Notes under the pieces: generated by a model
The model's database searches: none
What the model was told of the DNA's origin: nothing
What the model saw: only the letters and a program-made list of their open reading frames with translations
NCBI RefSeq assembly: GCF_014640075.1
Contig: NZ_BMGG01000002.1
Location: 310,001 to 374,000 of the forward strand
Reading direction: 5' to 3'
Source: Chelatococcus reniformis
GTDB lineage: Bacteria; Pseudomonadota; Alphaproteobacteria; Rhizobiales; Beijerinckiaceae
DNA: 64,000 nucleotides
Shown here: in pieces, positions 51,626-59,718 of the stretch
Position numbering within the stretch: position 1 is the first letter of the stretch
Layout: each line of letters starts with the position of its first letter
Translations under genes and position numbers: made by a program

Positions 51626-53496
51626 GCGGCGGCCCTTTCGCTGGTGGTGGTGCGGACCCAGTGGTCGGGCTCGATTTCCTCCATCTGGCTCGGCCTGTCA
51701 TTGCCGAGGCCGAACGGGTGCGGCCAGGCGGTCGGATCGGAGAAGCGGCCGGTGCGCAGGGTGTCGAAGTCGAGCGGATGGTCGAGGTCGGGGTCCGGAA
51801 CCGCCGCCAGCAGCGCCTGCGTGTACGGGTGCACCGGGTTGCGGAACAGCAGCGCCTTCGGCGCCTGCTCCACGATGTGGCCGCGGCACATGACGGCGAT
51901 GGTGTCGGCGATATAGTCGACGACTGCGAGGTTGTGCGACACGAACAGGTAGGAAAGCCCCAACGCCGCCTGCAGGTCCTTGAGCAGGTTGAGGATCTGT
52001 GCCTGGACCGAAACGTCGAGCGCCGACACCGGTTCGTCGCAGAGCAGCACCTTGGGCGACAGCGCCAGGGCGCGGGCGATGCCGAGGCGCTGGCGCTGGC
52101 CGCCGGAGAAGGAGTGCGGGTAGCGGCGCAGGTGGCGCTTGTCGAGACCCACCATCTCGATCAGCATCTTGGCCTTGGCGAATTTCTCCGCCTCGCTGAT
52201 CTGCTCGTGGATGCGCAGCGGCTCGGTCAGCAGCTGATAGACCGTCATGCGCGGATTGAGTGACGAGAACGGGTCCTGGAAAATGAACTGGACGGCACGC
52301 CGGTAGCGCAGCAGATCCTCGCCCTCGAGCGATTGGACGTCGCGCAGGCCGGTGCCGTCGTCGAAGCGGATGCGACCCTCGTCCGGCTTCAGCGCCCGCA
52401 TGATCATCTTCGAGACGGTGGTCTTGCCACAGCCCGACTCGCCCACCAGTCCCAGCGTCGTGCCCGGCATCAGTGTCAGGTTCACGTCGGAGACGGCGCG
52501 CACCTGGCGCAGGTTGCCCGAGAACCAGCCGGCGCGGAGCGTGAACACCTTGGAGATGCCGGTGACGTCGAGCACCGGGCCCTTCGGGGTGGGGCCGACG
52601 GTGATCGGGGCCGCGGCGATCAGGTCGGCGGTAGCGATCTCGCGCAGCGGCGTCAGCCGTTCCCCCGGCTCCATGTCGAAGCGCGGCACGGCCCGCATCA
52701 GCGCCTTGAGATAAGCATGCTGCGGGTCGCGGAAGATGGCCTCCCGCTCCCCCGATTCGACGATGCGGCCGCGGTACATCACCACGACCTCGTCGGCCAT
52801 GTTGGCGACGACGCCCAGGTCGTGGGTGATGAGCAGCACCGACATGCCGGTTTCGGCCTGCAGGTCCTTGATCAATTCGAGGATCTGGGCCTGCGTGGTC
52901 ACGTCGAGCGCCGTCGTCGGCTCGTCGGCAATGAGCAGGGCCGGCTGGCAGATCAGCGCCATGGCGATCATGGCGCGCTGGCGCATGCCGCCGGACAGCT
53001 CGAACGGATAGGTCACGAAGACGCGTGCCGGATCGGGCAGCCCGACGCGGGCGAACACCGCCTCGGCCGCCCGGCGCGCCTCGGCTCGCGAGCCGCCCTT
53101 GTGCAGCAGGTAGGCCTCCGTGACCTGGTCGCCCACGGTGTGGAGCGGCGACAGCGAGCTCATCGGCTCCTGGAAGATCATGGCGATGCTGCCGCCGCGC
53201 AGGCCCAGCATCTGACGCCCGGAGGGGTCGAGCCGCGTGATGTCCACCGCCTCGCCATCCTGCGTCTCCTGGAAGACGATCGAGCCGCCGGCGATGGTCG
53301 CGGCCTTCGGCAGGATACGCAGGATGGCCTGGGCGGTCACCGATTTGCCCGAGCCGGACTCGCCCACCAGCGCCACGGTCCTGCCGCGCGGAATGGTGAA
53401 GGACACGCCGTCGAGGGCCCGTGTCGTCGTGCCGTGACTCGCGAAATTGACCGCAAGATCGCTGACGGCAAGCAGCGCGGGGCCGCTCACACCCAT
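51622..53496 (-). CDS. Peptide-type ABC importer, fused double ATPase (DppD-DppF-like)
   Basis: Two complete ATPase domains in one 624-residue chain, equivalent to OppD plus OppF. Domain 1 (about 5-270) has GESGSGKS, signature LSGGMRQR and Walker [13 protein letters not shown]. Domain 2 (about 300-590) has [17 protein letters not shown] and [12 protein letters not shown], both with switch His (LITHDLG, FVSHNLA). Both sites look functional. The ATG at 53496 follows GGGAGAGG. It is the first gene of the operon ATPase-binding protein-permease B-permease C, all with 4-6 bp spacing. Confidence 0.93.
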   Translation of the reverse strand: MGVSGPALLAVSDLAVNFASHGTTTRALDGVSFTIPRGRTVALVGESGSGKSVTAQAILRILPKAATIAGGSIVFQETQDGEAVDITRLDPSGRQMLGLRGGSIAMIFQEPMSSLSPLHTVGDQVTEAYLLHKGGSRAEARRAAEAVFARVGLPDPARVFVTYPFELSGGMRQRAMIAMALICQPALLIADEPTTALDVTTQAQILELIKDLQAETGMSVLLITHDLGVVANMADEVVVMYRGRIVESGEREAIFRDPQHAYLKALMRAVPRFDMEPGERLTPLREIATADLIAAAPITVGPTPKGPVLDVTGISKVFTLRAGWFSGNLRQVRAVSDVNLTLMPGTTLGLVGESGCGKTTVSKMIMRALKPDEGRIRFDDGTGLRDVQSLEGEDLLRYRRAVQFIFQDPFSSLNPRMTVYQLLTEPLRIHEQISEAEKFAKAKMLIEMVGLDKRHLRRYPHSFSGGQRQRLGIARALALSPKVLLCDEPVSALDVSVQAQILNLLKDLQAALGLSYLFVSHNLAVVDYIADTIAVMCRGHIVEQAPKALLFRNPVHPYTQALLAAVPDPDLDHPLDFDTLRTGRFSDPTAWPHPFGLGNDRPSQMEEIEPDHWVRTTTSERAAA

Positions 53497-53686
53497 GGGC
53501 CTCTCCCTGACCGACCATGCCGCCGGCCGTCGCAGCCCGCAGCGTCGTTTCTCTTGTCCTGCGCGCGCGGCCACCACCGCGTGCTCGCGTTTGTCGTTGC
53601 CGCCCGCCGCTCCGAGCGGCCGAGCACCGTCACGCCGGTCGACCGGACGCGCGCCATACTACATCGGCTATCCGCAAGATGGATCA

Positions 53687-55651
53687 TCAAAAAAGCCTAC
53701 TCCGGCCGTCATCGACAGGGCCCGGTCCGGGCAGGGGCGCCGCGAACATGGACGGGGCGCTAGCAATCCGCGCGCCAGCGTGACCGGCGAGGGTGGCGAG
53801 CAACTCCTCGACGAAGGACCAGATCATATCGTCGTGCACCAGATGGTGGGTGAGCAGGCCGATCGGCTCAGGCTCGGCGGCGCCGGCGCGGTGCGCGACG
53901 GCCCGCGCCAGATCGGCGACGATCCGCTCGGGGTCAGCCAGGCTGCGCGTGCCGTGCCAGTCGATGGGGTCGATGTGGGTGTTGACCTGGCGCAGCCCCG
54001 GCACCGGCTCGGGCGCGGTGCGATCGTTGGCCGTGGACAGCCCGCCGTAGCCGAGGCCCGGCAGCCGCTCGACCAGTGCGGGCGCCACCCGGTTCCACGG
54101 TGGCACGAACACCGGCAGCAGGGCGGCGCCGAAGCGCCGGCGGGCCAGGTTCAGGGCGCCGGCGGCCTCGGTGGCGAGCTCGTCGATGCCGCGGTGGGCG
54201 CCGAACTCCGCCTTCTTCTGATCGGGGGGCGCGTGATTGGCGTGGGTCAGCCCGTGCACGAGCACGGTCACCATGGGCTTCCCGGCGAGCGCCTCGGCTA
54301 GCTCCGCCTGCGCACGGCCCGGGATCGAGGCGACGGCGAGCGGCGCGGCGTAGCGCCGGGCGACCGCAATGAGCCGCGTCAGCGCCCGGGTGGTCACGAT
54401 GGCGTCGTCGTCGCGCCACCAGAACGGCAGCGGGCCGGTGCCGGGATGGCGCTCGATCGCCGCCACGAGGGGGGTAAAGTCGAAGCGGCGCAGGCGCGCC
54501 GGCGCCCGGGCCGGGCGGGCGGCGACCCATTTCTCCACGATCTCGGCCGTACGCGTGGCGCCGTCGATAGCGATGCCGGAGGCGTCGGGGGCAGGACGGC
54601 GCAGCGCCGCATCGACGCCAGCAAGCAGCGTCCCCGGGTCGAGGCTGGCGCCATCGAGCGCCGTCACCAGGCCCCGCGCGGCGAACAAAGCGGCGCGCTC
54701 GCTCTGTTCCGTCTCGCCACCGTCGGCGAAGGGCACGACAACGGCCCGGGCGCGGGTGGCGATCAGGTCCAGTGCCGTGTTGTAGCCGAACTGGCTTACC
54801 GAGACGGCGCAACGTGCCAGCAGGGCGCGGAAATCCGGCCGGGCGCGCTCGACGGCGACGTTGGCCGCTTGCGCCTGCCAGGCGGCGAAGAGATCCGCGC
54901 CGACCCCCTGGCCGACGAGCAGGCGCCAGCGGCGGGCGGGGTCGCGCGCCGCCGCCGCGAGCGCCGTCGCAAAGAGCGTCTGCCCCGCCGCGCTGCCGCC
55001 CCCCGAGACGACGATTTCGCCGCTGGGCACCGGCTCTGCGGCCATGCCCGGCGGCGGGTCGTCGACATAGCCGGTGTAGCGCAGGCGTTCGGCAAGATCG
55101 GCGGCGACGGGCCAGGACGCGGTGAGCGGCACCACCGCCGGATCGGCGTGAACGAGGACACCGTCGTAGAAGCTGCGCAGAATGTCGTGGGCCTGGACCA
55201 GCCGGGCGGCCTTGCTCGGAGCCGCCAGGATGTCGCGCACAGAGGCCAGCACCAGCGGGCGCACGGCGGATGCCCGCGCCGCCTCCAGCAGAACCGTGAA
55301 CTCGTCGGCAAGCACGCGCCGGCCCAATGGGTATAGCTCGGTGATGACGACGTCGGGCTGCACGGCGTCGTAGGTGGCCCGCAGCACCGCACGCCGGCGC
55401 GCGGCCGCGGCGGCCGTGAGCGGGGTACCCGCCGCGTCGAGGAGAGTGGCGAAAGCGGTGCCGCGGACCTGCACCGGCTCGAGCTGCACCAGCCGCAGCC
55501 CGTCCGTGCGCACGAGGGGCGCCGGGCGTCCGCCCGATACCAGCGTCACCGCATGGCCGCGACCGGCGAGTCCCCGGCCGATGGCCGCCGCACGGGTCAG
55601 ATGACCGACGCCGAGGAGGTGCGTGACGGCGATCAGGATCCGGAGGCTCAT
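53687..55651 (-). CDS. Fusion: GT-B glycosyltransferase + polysaccharide deacetylase
   Basis: A 654-residue protein with two modules. Residues 1 to about 370 are a MurG/UGT-like GT-B glycosyltransferase (HLLGVGHLTRAAAIGRGLA, SGGGSAAGQTLFATAL, VSQFGYNTALDLIATRARAV for the donor side). Residues about 390-654 are a NodB-type deacetylase: PFWWRDDDA (Asp414-416) and HGLTHANHA supply the metal-binding Asp and His residues. The two could act on the same nascent glycan, adding a sugar and removing an acetyl group. The gene overlaps the preceding GT4 gene by 4 bp and ends the operon. The upstream open frame overlaps that gene and is not coding. Confidence 0.85.
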   Translation of the reverse strand: MSLRILIAVTHLLGVGHLTRAAAIGRGLAGRGHAVTLVSGGRPAPLVRTDGLRLVQLEPVQVRGTAFATLLDAAGTPLTAAAAARRRAVLRATYDAVQPDVVITELYPLGRRVLADEFTVLLEAARASAVRPLVLASVRDILAAPSKAARLVQAHDILRSFYDGVLVHADPAVVPLTASWPVAADLAERLRYTGYVDDPPPGMAAEPVPSGEIVVSGGGSAAGQTLFATALAAAARDPARRWRLLVGQGVGADLFAAWQAQAANVAVERARPDFRALLARCAVSVSQFGYNTALDLIATRARAVVVPFADGGETEQSERAALFAARGLVTALDGASLDPGTLLAGVDAALRRPAPDASGIAIDGATRTAEIVEKWVAARPARAPARLRRFDFTPLVAAIERHPGTGPLPFWWRDDDAIVTTRALTRLIAVARRYAAPLAVASIPGRAQAELAEALAGKPMVTVLVHGLTHANHAPPDQKKAEFGAHRGIDELATEAAGALNLARRRFGAALLPVFVPPWNRVAPALVERLPGLGYGGLSTANDRTAPEPVPGLRQVNTHIDPIDWHGTRSLADPERIVADLARAVAHRAGAAEPEPIGLLTHHLVHDDMIWSFVEELLATLAGHAGARIASAPSMFAAPLPGPGPVDDGRSRLF

Positions 55652-56772
55652 GACGGGCTCCCGCCGAGGAGGCCGAGCAGGCTCTCGCGCAATATGCCGG
55701 CCGTGGCCTGGAGGCTGCGCTCCTGGACGACGAAGCGGCGCGCGGCGACGCCCATGGCTCGCCGCTGGGCCGGCGCGGCGATGAGGGCCGCCGTGGCGGC
55801 GGCGAAGGCCGGCGCGTCCCCGGGGGGCGTCAGCCGTCCGGTTATGCCGTCGCGGACGACGCCGGCGACGCCGCCGAAGTGCCCGGCGACAACCGGGCAT
55901 CCGGCCGCCTGGGCCTCCAGCAGCACCATGCCGAAGGCCTCGTTGACCGCCGGCCAAAGCAGCAGGTCGTGGCTTGCATAGGCGGCATCGAGCGCAGCAC
56001 CGCTCATCGCCCCGCACAGCGCGACGCGCGCGCCGAAGGCGGCAAAGAGGCGTTCCACCTCGGGCTTGGCTGGTCCATCGCCGACGATGTCGAGGGTCCA
56101 GCTCGCGGGCTCGAGGTGACCGAGGGCATCGGCGAGCAGCCGGTAGGAAGCGAGCTTGTCGCCCTCGCGCATCATCGCCACCGCGAGCAGCCGCGCCGGC
56201 CCCGCCGCCGCGGTTCGGGCCACCGGCTCGGCGGGGAGGGTAGTGACGAACGGCGGCAGCGCGACCAGCCGCTGGCCCGGCGGCCGGGCCCGCGCCAGGC
56301 CGTCGCGGTCGGCTTCGTTGAGCACGAACACCAGCGCCGCCTGATCGAGCGCCGCTTCGGCGCCAGCGTGGCCCAGTCGCCAGGGGCTGGCTGCGCGCTT
56401 GCCGGCCCGAGACCCCTCGGCGACCACGTAGGGCAGCGCCATGGCACGCGCCACGGCGGGGCCGATCCAGTCAGGCGCCTTGTAGTAGACGTGATAGGTG
56501 AACCACAGCCGCGGCCGGGCATGCTCCGGCGCCGCTCGGCAGCGGGCGACGATGGCTCGCGCCTCGGCTTCCGCCTCGACCTGGATGGCGTGCTGCCGGT
56601 CCCCGTCGCCGGCCGGATCGTGCGAGCGCAGGCGCGAGAAGACCTCCGGAGCGAAGCCGGCCGCCGAGAGCCCACGCAGGAGATTGCGCGCCACCGTCCT
56701 GTCCCCGGAGGGCACCGGATGGTCCGGCGCCTTGAGCGGCGCATAGAAGGCCATGGGGATCGGCCCGGTCAC
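55648..56772 (-). CDS. Glycosyltransferase family 4
   Basis: A 374-residue GT-B enzyme. The acceptor-domain start is MAFYAPLKAPDHPVPSGDRTVARNLL-like, with GDRTVARNLLRGL typical of GT4. The donor domain has LDIVGDGPAKPEVERLF and the EX7E motif in NEAFGMVLLEA. No membrane segment; it works at the cytoplasmic face. The GTG start overlaps the upstream gene's stop (GTGA) and its own stop overlaps the next start (ATGA), so three genes are translationally coupled. Sugar specificity is not predictable. Confidence 0.9.
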   Translation of the reverse strand: MTGPIPMAFYAPLKAPDHPVPSGDRTVARNLLRGLSAAGFAPEVFSRLRSHDPAGDGDRQHAIQVEAEAEARAIVARCRAAPEHARPRLWFTYHVYYKAPDWIGPAVARAMALPYVVAEGSRAGKRAASPWRLGHAGAEAALDQAALVFVLNEADRDGLARARPPGQRLVALPPFVTTLPAEPVARTAAAGPARLLAVAMMREGDKLASYRLLADALGHLEPASWTLDIVGDGPAKPEVERLFAAFGARVALCGAMSGAALDAAYASHDLLLWPAVNEAFGMVLLEAQAAGCPVVAGHFGGVAGVVRDGITGRLTPPGDAPAFAAATAALIAAPAQRRAMGVAARRFVVQERSLQATAGILRESLLGLLGGSPS

Positions 56773-58064
56773 GGCGCGGCGCCATGGGCGCGGCGCGCCG
56801 CCGGTGCCGCCGCGGCCGGCGATCCCAGCGCTGTCCTGAGCCTGGATTCGATCAGGTCGATCCCCTCGGCCATGCCGAACCGGCCTTCCAGCCGGGCGAA
56901 GGCCGAGCGCCCGAGCGCTTCGCGGCGCTCGGGCTCGCGCGCCAGGAGATTGACGGCGTTGGCGAGCGCCTCCCAGTCTTCGGGCGGCACCAGCACGCCG
57001 TCTTCGCCGTCGCGCACGAACTCGGGAATGCCGGCAAAGGCGGTGGCGACGATGGCCAGCGCCTGGCTCGCCGCCTCCATGACGACGTTGGGCAGGCCGT
57101 CTTGGTCGCCGGAGCGCGCGCGCTTGGCCGGCAGCACGAAGATGTCGGCCTCGCGCAGCAGGGCGACCACGTCCGGCTGCGGGCGCGCCCCGAGGAACGC
57201 CGTTCGGCCCGCGATGGCGAGCTCCGCGGCCTGTGCCTTGAGCTCGCCGAGCATCTCGCCACCGCCCACATGGGCGAACTGCCAGTGCAGGTCGGGCGGC
57301 AGGGCCGCGAGCGCCCTCAGCAGGTCGCCGAACCCCTTCTTGGCGACCGCTCGCCCCACCGACACGATCCGCACCGGATCGGCCGGCTCCGCGCCCGTGC
57401 GCGGCGGCCGTGCCTCCGGCGGTGCGGGGAAACGCGTGAGGTCGAGGCCGTGATAGGCGAGCGCAACCCGCTCCGGCTGCGGCGCCAGCGCGGCCAGCAC
57501 GCGGTGGCCGGCCGCCGTGCAGGTCACGCCGAAGGTCGAGGCGGCAATCTTCTCCCGCTTTTCCCAGTCCGGCGTGGTCCAGATGTCTTTGGCATGGGCC
57601 GAGAAGCTCCAGCCGAAGCCGCGCAGCAGGGCTGCGTAGCGAACCACCGAGGCGGGCGTGTGCAGATAGTGCACGTGCACGTGCTGCGCTGTCGCCGGCA
57701 ACTCGCGGGCGAAGACGAAGGCTTGTCCGAGCCGCCGCACCCGATTGACGGTGAAATCGCGCCGCAGGTCGGCGAGGAAGGTGCGCAGCAGCGTGCCGAA
57801 GCCGGGCCGGCGGACCGACCAGGCCGTCCCGCGCAGCACGCGCAGGGGCGCCCGATGCAGGTACTCCGGCAGGTAGGTCACGGGCGCTGTGATCTGGCGG
57901 TGCATGGGATGCACGGCCTTGTCCGTCGGCCGTCGCAGCGACCAGATCGCCAGCGCCAGCCCGCGCCGCTCCAGCTCGAGCAACTCCTGGGCGATGAAGG
58001 TCTCGGACAGGCGCGGATAGCCCTTGACGACGACGGCGACGTGCGCCCCGGCTGGTGTGCGCAT
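56769..58064 (-). CDS. Glycosyltransferase family 4 (WcaL/exopolysaccharide type)
   Basis: A 431-residue GT4 enzyme. VVKGYPRLSETFIAQELLELE at the N-terminus is the hallmark of exopolysaccharide GTs such as colanic-acid WcaL. VHVHYLHTPASVVRYAA, SVGRAVAKKGFGDLLRAL and DGLPNVVMEA (EX7E-equivalent region) follow. It ends in an Ala-rich tail. I use the ATG at 58064 (MRTPAGAHVAV); a TTG at 58088 would add eight residues. It lies about 55 bp after the upstream GT gene ends. Confidence 0.9.
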   Translation of the reverse strand: MRTPAGAHVAVVVKGYPRLSETFIAQELLELERRGLALAIWSLRRPTDKAVHPMHRQITAPVTYLPEYLHRAPLRVLRGTAWSVRRPGFGTLLRTFLADLRRDFTVNRVRRLGQAFVFARELPATAQHVHVHYLHTPASVVRYAALLRGFGWSFSAHAKDIWTTPDWEKREKIAASTFGVTCTAAGHRVLAALAPQPERVALAYHGLDLTRFPAPPEARPPRTGAEPADPVRIVSVGRAVAKKGFGDLLRALAALPPDLHWQFAHVGGGEMLGELKAQAAELAIAGRTAFLGARPQPDVVALLREADIFVLPAKRARSGDQDGLPNVVMEAASQALAIVATAFAGIPEFVRDGEDGVLVPPEDWEALANAVNLLAREPERREALGRSAFARLEGRFGMAEGIDLIESRLRTALGSPAAAAPAARRAHGAAP

Positions 58065-58118
58065 CTCAGTGTGCGGCCCGCGCGCCAAGCGAATGTCGGC
58101 TCCGCCCCATCGGCTGGG

Positions 58119-59339
58119 TCACTCCGCCGCGTGGCTGCGCGCGATCGGCGGCTGGCGATGGTCGAGCCATCGGGCGAAGTCCCGCCGCACCGCGTCGGTG
58201 CCGTCGAGCAGCCCCGGCACGATGGCATCGCCGGGGCGGCGCTGGTTCGGCAGCCGCAGCAGGGCCTCGGCCATGCGCAGGGGGTCGCGGCGCCCGCCCT
58301 GCTCGACGATCATGCTGACGAGGCCGAGCCGCTCGGCCGCCACGGCGCGGATGTACTGTTCGAGCCGCGGCTTGCATCGTGGCACGATCAGGGCCGGCTT
58401 GTTGAACGAAAGCACCTCGCAGAAGGTGTTGTAGCCGCCCATGGCGACCACGGCGGTGGCCTTGTTCATGAGGGTTTCGAGCTTGCTGTCGAACGACAAC
58501 GCCTCCAGGCAGGGGTGCCTGGCGATGCGCTCCATGAACGCCTTGCAGCGCTCCCGCGCCATGAACGGGCCGAACACGATGAGGGCGGGCACGGAGAGCC
58601 GGGGATCGGCTTCGTAAGCGCTGATCACCCAGTCCAGCATGTCCTCGCCGTCGCCGCCGCCGCCGCTGGTGACGAGGATGAACGGGCGCTTCGTGATCTT
58701 CGGGTGCGGGTTGAGCTCGGGGTCGCGCGGCAGTCCGCGGCGCAAATAGCCGGTGTAGGTGATGCGGTCGAGGATATGCCGGGGCAGGTCGAAGGCGGCG
58801 AGCGGCTCGTAGATGTCCTTGAGGCCATAGACCCAGATGTCGTCGTAATAGGCCTTCAGCGCCTCGACCGCCCCCTTGCGCTCCCATTCGGGCACCAGGC
58901 GCGACGGCTCGTCCATGATGTCGCGGATGCCGAGCACGATACGGGCGCCGCGCGCCTTGGCCCGGTCCAGCGCGCCCATGACCTCGCCGCGGAAGCCGGT
59001 CGGCTCCTTGTCGATGATCACCATGTCGGGCCGGAAGCTCTCCACCGTCTGGCGAATGATGTCGCCTCGCAGCGCGGCCGCTTCGTCGATGCCCATGCCG
59101 AGGTTGAGCGTGCGGTAGTCGCCGTTGGCGAGCTTCACGACGCCCGGGATGCGGACATAGTCGACACCCGAGCGGAACTCGAAATTGCCGATGACCGGCG
59201 AGCCGGAAATGATGATGACCGAGACGTCGGGTTGGCCCGCGACGAGCGCATTGGCGATGGCACGGGAGCGTCGCAGGTGGCCCAGCCCGAAGGTGTCGTG
59301 GCTGTAGATCAGAACGCGGGCAAGACTCGTTGCATCCAC
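58119..59339 (-). CDS. MurG-like glycosyltransferase
   Basis: A 406-residue GT-B enzyme resembling the N-terminal module of the GT-deacetylase fusion (LIYSHDTFGLGHLRRSRAIA versus the HLLGVGHLTRAAAIG block), so the two are probably paralogues. The donor half has TSGGGGDGEDMLDWVI and MGGYNTFCEVLSFNKPALIVPR. It is probably peripheral to the inner membrane. I choose the GTG at 59339, which has GAAGAG upstream and gives the family-like start; ATGs further upstream add non-conserved sequence. First gene of the four-gene GT operon. Confidence 0.85.
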   Translation of the reverse strand: MDATSLARVLIYSHDTFGLGHLRRSRAIANALVAGQPDVSVIIISGSPVIGNFEFRSGVDYVRIPGVVKLANGDYRTLNLGMGIDEAAALRGDIIRQTVESFRPDMVIIDKEPTGFRGEVMGALDRAKARGARIVLGIRDIMDEPSRLVPEWERKGAVEALKAYYDDIWVYGLKDIYEPLAAFDLPRHILDRITYTGYLRRGLPRDPELNPHPKITKRPFILVTSGGGGDGEDMLDWVISAYEADPRLSVPALIVFGPFMARERCKAFMERIARHPCLEALSFDSKLETLMNKATAVVAMGGYNTFCEVLSFNKPALIVPRCKPRLEQYIRAVAAERLGLVSMIVEQGGRRDPLRMAEALLRLPNQRRPGDAIVPGLLDGTDAVRRDFARWLDHRQPPIARSHAAE

Positions 59340-59718
59340 GGGAAACTCTTCGGGCAAGACGAACGGAGCTCTTTGGTTACGGCGTGCGGACCGGACGCAA
59401 GCGTGCATGTCGACGCATGATCGCCGCCGCATGAAAGACCGGGCCGGGCCCTGCGGGTCCGAGCGCACCGGCTTCGGCATGGCAGGGCATATGCCATGTC
59501 CGATGGCTCGGACACGTCCACCCGAGCGCAAGCGCTCCTTGTCGGCCGTCCGTCATCGCGCCCCCCGCGTGTGTTCGGATCGTGGAAGCATCGGCTTCCC
59601 TCACGCTCCACGTTAGCACGTCTCCCGACCGGCGCATCCCCCCGACAGGGCCCCCTTTGCATTCGCCCATTTTGCCTTTAACTCAGCCAGTCGGCTGTCG
59701 AAACCCGCGGAGAGGGCT
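59340..59718. other. Divergent control region of the glycan locus
   Basis: About 380 bp between the GT operon (minus) and the ABC-like gene (plus). It should hold both promoters. The minus-strand frame of the GT gene stays open into it but without conserved sequence. I find no strong palindrome or EcfG motif. GGAGAGGG at 59709-59716 is the ribosome binding site of the ABC-like gene. Confidence 0.5.

Noticed and set aside
59408-59531. Longer N-terminus for the MurG-like glycosyltransferase (starts at 59531 or 59408)
   Set aside because: The added residues are Arg/Ser-rich with no family similarity, and the GTG at 59339 has a ribosome binding site directly before the conserved start.
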